Origin: Halieaceae bacterium
GTDB taxonomy: Bacteria; Pseudomonadota; Gammaproteobacteria; Pseudomonadales; Halieaceae
Reading direction: 5' to 3'
Assembly: GCA_003520285.1 (NCBI GenBank)
Contig: DOVB01000056.1
Location: 1-10,320, forward strand
DNA length: 10,320 bases
Shown piece after piece: positions 6,619-10,320 of the stretch. The position numbers and the translations under genes are program-made. Under the pieces are notes generated by a model. That model did not search any database, had not been told where the DNA came from, and saw only the letters and a program-made list of their open reading frames with translations. Numbering within the stretch: the stretch's first letter is position 1; every line of letters begins with the position of its first letter.

Positions 6619-8033
6619 GAACCAAATCCTCCGATCGCTTCAGATCTCTGCTCTGTAACCATAGATCCAAATTGTTTGAATTTTTGCAACTTATGTCTTA
6701 GTGTTCTCGGGCTAATCCCGAGAACAGCCGCTGCCTCTTCCCGAGTACTCGTCTCTTCGATGGCCCTGAGGATCCACTGCTGCTCTAGCTCCTCTTTACT
6801 CGCAGACAGGCTTGATACCGAGCCCTGAGGCGCGCCTGACGTCGCTTGAAGGCTCGAACTCTCGGGATCTGGGCCATCGTCAACGAAGCTCACAGAGTCG
6901 AACACAATATGTTGTGGCTCGATGACAGCGGCAACCGCCAGAACTTTAGCGCGGCAAATCACGTTCTCAAGCTCACGAACATTACCAGGCCAACCGTAAG
7001 AGATTAGCTTCTGTATCGCTTCCTCCGTGAGTTCGGCAACGCAACCTCCGATCAGTAATGAGGATGCACAGAATAGTGCGATGTTTTTGATATCTTCTGT
7101 CCGCTCCCTCAAGCTCGGTATTCTGATGTGGAATGCGTTTATCCGGTAAAACAAATCTTCTCTAAACTTTTTCTGCTTGACCAGCTCATGGAGATCCTGA
7201 TTAGTAGCAGCGAGCACTCGAACATCGAAGCTGTGCTCCTTGTGCGCTCCCACCCTCGCTGACCGTCGCTCCTGCAACAACCTGAGGAGTTTTGGCTGAA
7301 CATGAAGAGGAAGCTCACCAACCTCGTCCAAAAAAACAATCCCGCCGTCAGCCTCCTCAAATACGCCGGGCTGATCTTTAACAGCACCGGTAAATGCGCC
7401 CTTGCAATGCCCAAACAAAAAACTTTCTACTAAGTTTTCAGGAATTGCGGCGCAATTAACCGCGATAAAAGGCTTTCTTGCCCTCGCAGACATTTTATGG
7501 AGAATGGTGGCCACGACTTCCTTCCCTACTCCTGATTCACCCGTGAGCAAGGTAGACACCTCGACCCCTGCTACGCGCTCTATCAGCGCCAACATGCTTT
7601 TGCTTTTGGGGTCACTGAAAATCATGGATTTTCGCGCGCCCTCTCTGCTAGATACGGCCCCAATGAGCTGTTGAACTTGAGTAGCCACAAACAACCAGGC
7701 ATCGGAATCACTGGTATTTTCTGGAATAGGAAACACCCTTTCGCAGCCCATGCGGCCGAGGAGCAGCGCCAGCTCGATGGCATTACGCGGAATCAAGAAC
7801 ACACTGCTTTTGAACTCAAGAGACTCAGCGAGAACATAGAGCGATGCCTGAGACCTTATGACCTCATCACCAACACAGCAGACCGTGCAAGAGGGCTGCA
7901 TTGCTTGACGACTCGAAAGATTATCGAGAGAGACCTCTTCTATTGCGAAGTTGTGGCCTAACGACTCAAAAGCCCCCTTGAGATGACCCGAGAAATCGGA
8001 GCTGTTGAACATCTGTAACAATAAACACTTCAC
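6615..8033 (-). CDS. Sigma-54-dependent flagellar transcriptional activator, FlrC/FleR-like, with degenerate receiver (regulator 2)
   Basis: Bacterial enhancer-binding protein, 472 residues. The AAA+ domain (about 138-370) has P-loop GESGVGKE (165-172), an intact GAFTGA loop that contacts sigma-54 (212-217), Walker B VFLDE (233-237), the FREDLFYR segment with arginine-finger candidates (290-297) and GWPGNVRELEN (347-357). The C-terminus is a Fis-type helix-turn-helix, EEAAAVLGISPRTLRHKLQK (432-451), which resembles FlrC/FleR. The N-terminal 125 residues look like a receiver or FleQ-type domain but lack the acidic pair after the first strand and the late Lys-Pro, so phosphorylation is unlikely. 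GTG (8033) is taken as start because it keeps the first strand KCLLLQMF. The ATG at 8012 is the alternative, and neither has a strong ribosome site. It heads the fliEFGHIJ operon behind a sigma-54 promoter. Confidence 0.9.
   Translation of the reverse strand: MKCLLLQMFNSSDFSGHLKGAFESLGHNFAIEEVSLDNLSSRQAMQPSCTVCCVGDEVIRSQASLYVLAESLEFKSSVFLIPRNAIELALLLGRMGCERVFPIPENTSDSDAWLFVATQVQQLIGAVSSREGARKSMIFSDPKSKSMLALIERVAGVEVSTLLTGESGVGKEVVATILHKMSARARKPFIAVNCAAIPENLVESFLFGHCKGAFTGAVKDQPGVFEEADGGIVFLDEVGELPLHVQPKLLRLLQERRSARVGAHKEHSFDVRVLAATNQDLHELVKQKKFREDLFYRINAFHIRIPSLRERTEDIKNIALFCASSLLIGGCVAELTEEAIQKLISYGWPGNVRELENVICRAKVLAVAAVIEPQHIVFDSVSFVDDGPDPESSSLQATSGAPQGSVSSLSASKEELEQQWILRAIEETSTREEAAAVLGISPRTLRHKLQKFKQFGSMVTEQRSEAIGGFGS
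6702..6726. repeat. Perfect 10-bp inverted repeat inside regulator 2 coding sequence
   Basis: Arms TGTTCTCGGG and CCCGAGAACA are separated by 5 bases (CTAAT on plus). The site lies in the codons for the helix-turn-helix of regulator 2, about 85-110 bp before the fliE start. It would form a stable hairpin in the operon mRNA, or could be a protein-binding palindrome. No uridine run follows, so it is not an intrinsic terminator. Confidence 0.6.
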
Positions 8034-8125
8034 TCGAAATTGATCTCGCTGTGCATTTTTTTGTTTCCATGCAAATCATGCGCCAATAAACATTAGTTGT
8101 TGAAAATAAAGGGCATTTTTGTTTC
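8019..8125. repeat. Diverged tandem duplication in the regulator 2 promoter region
   Basis: CAATAAACA occurs at 8019-8027 and again at 8084-8092. GCAT followed by a T-run and GTTTC occurs at 8053-8067 and 8113-8125. The order is the same in both units, with offsets of 65 and 60 bp, which suggests a diverged duplication of a roughly 45-50 bp unit. One copy covers the first codons of regulator 2; the other covers the -24 side of the sigma-54 promoter. Confidence 0.4.
8071..8086 (-). promoter_or_regulatory. Sigma-54 promoter of regulator 2-fliEFGHIJ
   Basis: The minus strand reads TTGGCGC-ATGAT-TTGC: invariant GG (8084-8083) and GC (8072-8071) with exactly 10 bp between, and TTGC perfect for the -12 box. 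The predicted start near 8059 leaves about 26 nt before the GTG at 8033. Only one base of the -24 core (TGGCGC for TGGCAC) departs from consensus. The palindrome at 8147-8164 sits at enhancer distance upstream. Confidence 0.65.
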
Positions 8126-8146
8126 TAATCTGCTGGGCTAACCGGC

Positions 8147-8164
8147 GTGTCGGTTTTCCGACAC
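8147..8164. promoter_or_regulatory. Palindrome, candidate enhancer (UAS) for a sigma-54 activator
   Basis: On the minus strand GTGTCGG-AAAA-CCGACAC is a perfect 7-bp inverted repeat and contains TGT-N10-ACA, the spacing known for NifA-type enhancer sites. It is centred about 97 bp upstream of the predicted start of the regulator 2 promoter and begins 10 bp after the regulator 1 stop. As RNA it would also form a tight hairpin, but no U-run follows, so an intrinsic terminator is unlikely. The binding protein is not known from sequence; regulator 1 or regulator 2 are the obvious candidates. Confidence 0.5.
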
Positions 8165-8174
8165 AAGGAGAATC

Positions 8175-9272
8175 CTACAAAATTTCATACCTATTGATCT
8201 TATCGATCAGCGTCGTTCGGTTGACCTTTAACAGTCGGGAGCACTCTGACACATTGTAATTAACCAGTTTGAGCGCAGACGAGATGAGCCGTTTTTCTAT
8301 TTCGGTCATCGACTGTTTTAAGCCCTCAGACACATCGAGATCCTCTAAACCAATCCCGATCCACCGATCGAAGTCTTGGAGTGCATGGAGAGAATCTGTT
8401 TCACTTTGCGCAGCCGCAGGATCGTAGGCAGCAGCGTTCAAACCGATACTTTCGAGGTCAGGGAGCGCAGAACCAGATCCGATCGCCGCCACTTCACTAA
8501 TGATTGATCGCATACCCGGCGGGATAAATTGTTGTGAGATAGATCTAACGTCAATTTTCTGCCCAGGATAAAAAATCGACAACCTTTGACAAAAGTTTTC
8601 TAACTCTCGGACATTGCCCGGCCAATCGTAGGTCATGATTAGTGCACTAGAGTAGGGGCAAAGGCTGATCGGGGGGTGACTAGACGCATACTTATTCGCA
8701 AAAAACTCGAAGAGATCGGCGATTTCCTCCTGCCGCTCGCGGAGATCAGCAACGAAAAGAGGCACCACATTTAATCTAAAAAATAAGTCTTCTCTGAAAG
8801 AGCCTACTTTTATTGCTTCTTCCATATCGAGATGCGTTGCCGATATTATTCGCGAATCTGTCTGTATCTCTTTGTCTGCACCAAGGGGCCTGACTCTCCC
8901 ATCTTGGATAACACGCAGGAGCTTGACCTGCAATTGCTCAGGCATATCACCAATTTCATCAAGGAACAGCGTCCCACCATGAGCCTGACGGAATCTGCCT
9001 TTGTAGTCAGATATTGCGCCCGAAAAAGCGCCTCTGACATGCCCGAATAACTCGCTCTCAAGCAGGTCGTGTGGTATCGCCGCACAGTTCACTGCAACGA
9101 ACTCACCCGCAGCGGCGCGATCCGACGACTGATGAATGCAACGGGCAACAATTTCTTTGCCCACCCCAGAAGAACCGCGTATTAAAATCGGCGCATCAGT
9201 ATTCGCAATCTGAGCGATCAAGCTTTTGAGCTCGAGAGTCTGTGATGATGAGCCAATCAAACCATCAAACAT
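8175..9272 (-). CDS. Stand-alone sigma-54-dependent activator without sensory domain (regulator 1)
   Basis: Enhancer-binding protein of 365 residues, probably at the top of the flagellar cascade (FlrA/FleQ position). The AAA+ domain begins almost at residue 1: P-loop GSSGVGKE (33-40), Walker B LFLDE (102-106), FREDLFFR (159-166), WPGNVRELEN (217-226). The sigma-54-contact loop reads GAFSGA (81-86), with Ser replacing the usual Thr. A linker of about 70 residues leads to a Fis-type helix-turn-helix at about 324-365 (VSECSRLLKVNRTTLIDKIN). There is no N-terminal receiver or FleQ domain; an in-frame TGA 9 nt upstream of the ATG rules out a longer reading frame here. In layout it resembles PspF or HrpS. 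Such proteins are usually controlled by a partner protein or by their abundance; none is identifiable nearby. Identity as a flagellar master activator is inferred from position. Confidence 0.88.
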   Translation of the reverse strand: MFDGLIGSSSQTLELKSLIAQIANTDAPILIRGSSGVGKEIVARCIHQSSDRAAAGEFVAVNCAAIPHDLLESELFGHVRGAFSGAISDYKGRFRQAHGGTLFLDEIGDMPEQLQVKLLRVIQDGRVRPLGADKEIQTDSRIISATHLDMEEAIKVGSFREDLFFRLNVVPLFVADLRERQEEIADLFEFFANKYASSHPPISLCPYSSALIMTYDWPGNVRELENFCQRLSIFYPGQKIDVRSISQQFIPPGMRSIISEVAAIGSGSALPDLESIGLNAAAYDPAAAQSETDSLHALQDFDRWIGIGLEDLDVSEGLKQSMTEIEKRLISSALKLVNYNVSECSRLLKVNRTTLIDKINRYEIL

Positions 9273-9335
9273 AAATAACCATCAAAGTCCGGTCTGAAAA
9301 AATAGCATGGTGGTTAAGTGCGCTATCACTGTCGA

Positions 9336-9364
9336 ATAATATTCAGATCGCTAAAATAACACAA
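9336..9364 (-). promoter_or_regulatory. Possible sigma-70 promoter of regulator 1
   Basis: TTGTGT (9364-9359), 17-bp spacer, TATTAT (9341-9336) on the minus strand; the predicted start near 9329 leaves a leader of about 57 nt. The -10 is good and the -35 weak. The -10 is covered by a short palindrome GAATA-A-TATTC (9334-9344 on plus), a possible operator. No GG-N10-GC element was found upstream of this gene, in keeping with a top-level activator. Confidence 0.35.
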
Positions 9365-9428
9365 AGCGCTCGCATTACAAGGAGACCGCAGGCACTACAC
9401 TGTGTGAATCGCCGCTTGTTAGCGATAC

Positions 9429-9456
9429 TTGCCAAACATGTATATGTTGATAATAT
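9429..9456 (+). promoter_or_regulatory. brnTA promoter, giving a probably leaderless message
   Basis: TTGCCA (9429-9434), 16-bp spacer, TAATAT (9451-9456). The start of transcription expected 6-8 nt beyond the -10 coincides with the A of the toxin ATG at 9463. No purine-rich ribosome site exists before that ATG. Confidence 0.5.
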
Positions 9457-9459
9457 ACA
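9439..9459. promoter_or_regulatory. Operator-like palindrome over the brnTA -10
   Basis: TGTATAT-GTTGATA-ATATACA is a perfect 7-bp inverted repeat with a 7-bp spacer, covering the whole -10 box. BrnA-type antitoxins bind their own promoter as ribbon-helix-helix dimers, so this is the natural candidate operator. An overlapping smaller palindrome, AACAT-GTAT-ATGTT (9435-9448), is also present. Confidence 0.5.
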
Positions 9460-9462
9460 CCT

Positions 9463-9774
9463 ATGCTCGATTTTAACAACATTCGCGGTTTTGACTGGGG
9501 TCATAGCAACACCCCTAAAATTGTCAATAAACACAAGGTAATACCTTCCGAGGCTGAGCAGATTTTTTTCAACGAACCTCTGCTGCTGTTGGGCGACCTT
9601 AAACACAGTCAAGACGAACCCCGCTTTCACGCCCTCGGAATTACCGATGACCGACGGCTGTTACATGTCACTTTTACCTTACGTGCGCAGAATACCTTGA
9701 TCAGGATTATCTCCGCTCGCGACATGCACCAAAAGGAGAGACAAGTTTATGAACAAACTGAAAGAAATTCCTGA
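9463..9774 (+). CDS. brnT: BrnT-family toxin (RelE-like ribonuclease) of a type II toxin-antitoxin pair
   Basis: 103 residues. BrnT toxins are small RelE-fold ribonucleases that stop translation and are neutralised by BrnA. Family features visible: FDW (10-12) at the start of the fold; N..KH (22-24) followed by a helix with EAEQIF (30-35); EPRFHALGIT (52-61); and the closing strand IRIISAR (80-86) followed by KERQVYE (91-97), the most characteristic BrnT block. An in-frame TAA at 9451 makes the ATG at 9463 the first possible start. It has no ribosome site and lies where transcription should begin, so translation may be leaderless. The last 26 nt overlap brnA. The gene is divergent from the flagellar regulators and shows no link to motility beyond proximity. 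Confidence 0.88.
   Translation: MLDFNNIRGFDWGHSNTPKIVNKHKVIPSEAEQIFFNEPLLLLGDLKHSQDEPRFHALGITDDRRLLHVTFTLRAQNTLIRIISARDMHQKERQVYEQTERNS
9735..9740 (+). promoter_or_regulatory. brnA ribosome binding site
   Basis: GGAGAG ends 8 nt before the brnA ATG at 9749 and lies inside the end of brnT. It is strong, in contrast to the missing site before brnT, so the antitoxin should be made in excess of the toxin. Confidence 0.6.
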
Positions 9775-10051
9775 ATTCAGCTCTGAGGCAGAAGAGCGGG
9801 CTTTTTGGGAAACCAATGACTCTACGGAGTTCCTTGACTGGAACAAGGCGAAAAATGCCAAGTTTCCAAACTTGAAACCGTCAACAAAAACTATCTCCCT
9901 GCGATTGCCCGAATCCTTGCTCGACAGAATTAAAATTGAAGCCAACAAACGCGATATGCCCTACCAGTCACTCATTAAGGCATGGCTTGTTGAGGATGTT
10001 GAAGAGCAGCGTCGGACGCTAACGCCCACTTCAGCTGCGCCAAAGCCGTAG
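9749..10051 (+). CDS. brnA: BrnA/CopG-family antitoxin
   Basis: 100 residues, partner of the BrnT-like toxin just upstream. The N-terminal half, with EIPEFSSEAEERAFWETNDS (6-25), W31 and FPNLKPSTKTISLRLPE (39-55), is typical of the CopG-type antitoxins that accompany BrnT and should wrap the toxin. Residues about 46-87 form a ribbon-helix-helix: strand TKTISLRL, helix PESLLDRIKIEANKRD, helix PYQSLIKAWLVEDV. This dimerises and binds operator DNA, presumably the palindrome over the brnTA promoter. The last 13 residues are Thr/Pro/Ala-rich and probably disordered. The start overlaps the toxin gene by 26 nt, and a strong GGAGAG ribosome site precedes it. Confidence 0.9.
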   Translation: MNKLKEIPEFSSEAEERAFWETNDSTEFLDWNKAKNAKFPNLKPSTKTISLRLPESLLDRIKIEANKRDMPYQSLIKAWLVEDVEEQRRTLTPTSAAPKP

Positions 10052-10135
10052 CGATTTTGTGTTATTGCCTGAGCGCAGCGAGTAACATCAAATGGATGCA
10101 GACCGGTCACATAGGTTGCACTGGATAGCAAAGAC

Positions 10136-10320
10136 ATGGGCAAGACAGGCGTCTTAATTCTCGCTGCAGGTAAAAGCCGCCGCATGGGCCGCGACAAGCG
10201 AGCCCTGCCTTGGGGAACCTCTACTCTCCTTGAATCCGCCATCGAACTCTGTCATTCGGCAAGTCTACCGTGTTGCGTGGCTCTCTCGAGTGAGCCCGCT
10301 GATGATCACTGGGAAGCGCA
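10136..10320 (+). CDS. MobA/MocA-like nucleotidyltransferase, N-terminal part (runs off right edge)
   Basis: Partial: 61 codons visible. The first strand and nucleotide-binding loop LAAGKSRRMGRDK (9-21), followed by ALPWG (23-27) and TLLE, is the signature of the NTP-transferase fold of MobA/MocA-like enzymes, which add GMP or CMP to molybdopterin. Related nucleotidyltransferases with other acceptors share the same loop, so the substrate cannot be fixed from this fragment. An in-frame TAG 24 nt before the ATG, and the motif falling at residue 9, support this start. Only a weak GGAT precedes it. It follows brnA by 84 nt in the same direction, a gap with no clear terminator or promoter, so read-through from brnTA is possible. 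Confidence 0.8.
   Translation, partial: MGKTGVLILAAGKSRRMGRDKRALPWGTSTLLESAIELCHSASLPCCVALSSEPADDHWEA

Noticed and set aside
6619..6701. Separate sigma-54 promoter directly before fliE
   Set aside because: No GG-N10-GC pair was found on the minus strand in this stretch; fliE appears to depend on the promoter before regulator 2.
7139..7961. Frames on both strands inside regulator 2
   Set aside because: All overlap conserved AAA+ codons of regulator 2 and lack recognisable motifs.
8147..8164. Intrinsic terminator after regulator 1
   Set aside because: The hairpin is strong, but no T-run follows on the minus strand; the only run of four is in the loop. An enhancer role fits the position better.
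9273..9428. Sigma-54 promoter before regulator 1
   Set aside because: Scanning the minus strand for GG-N10-GC gave no match, so only a weak sigma-70 type promoter is proposed.
10062..10087. Imperfect dyad (GTTATT...GAGTAAC) after brnA as a terminator
   Set aside because: The stem is broken by a 2x2 internal mismatch and no T-run follows.

Overview
The window is a chromosomal flagellar assembly locus from what looks like a gammaproteobacterium. The gene order (two sigma-54 activators followed by fliE-fliF-fliG-fliH-fliI-fliJ-fliK) is the polar-flagellum arrangement of Vibrio, Pseudomonas and relatives. The FliG and FliF sequences are of ordinary gammaproteobacterial type, and base composition is moderate. 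I cannot name the genus; a marine gammaproteobacterium is only a guess.

Positions 1-9272 are entirely minus strand and are read from right to left. A stand-alone sigma-54 activator with no sensory domain (regulator 1, 8175-9272) comes first. After a 141-bp gap follows a second sigma-54 activator with a degenerate receiver-like N-terminus (regulator 2, 6615-8033). Its stop codon overlaps the fliE start, and fliE, fliF, fliG, fliH, fliI and fliJ follow tightly packed. These encode the MS-ring/rod junction protein, the MS ring, the rotor switch protein and the export ATPase with its stator and stalk proteins. The hook-length gene fliK (partial, runs off the left edge) has its own leader. No histidine kinase (FlrB/FleS type) lies between the two activators, where Vibrio and Pseudomonas have one.

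The regulatory DNA fits a two-step cascade. The gap between the activators holds a GG-N10-GC sigma-54 promoter and, about 90-105 bp upstream of its predicted start, a perfect 7-bp palindrome of the TGT-N10-ACA enhancer type. The 59-bp fliJ-fliK gap holds a near-consensus sigma-54 promoter (TGGCACG-N4-GTGCA). The inferred scheme is that regulator 1, made from a sigma-70 type promoter, switches on regulator 2 plus fliEFGHIJ. One or both activators then drive fliK.

At the right, on the plus strand and divergent from the flagellar genes, is a BrnT/BrnA type II toxin-antitoxin pair (9463-10051). Its promoter is overlapped by a palindrome and appears to give a leaderless toxin message. The last 185 bp begin a MobA/MocA-like nucleotidyltransferase that runs off the right edge. 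No RNA gene, insertion sequence or CRISPR array was seen.
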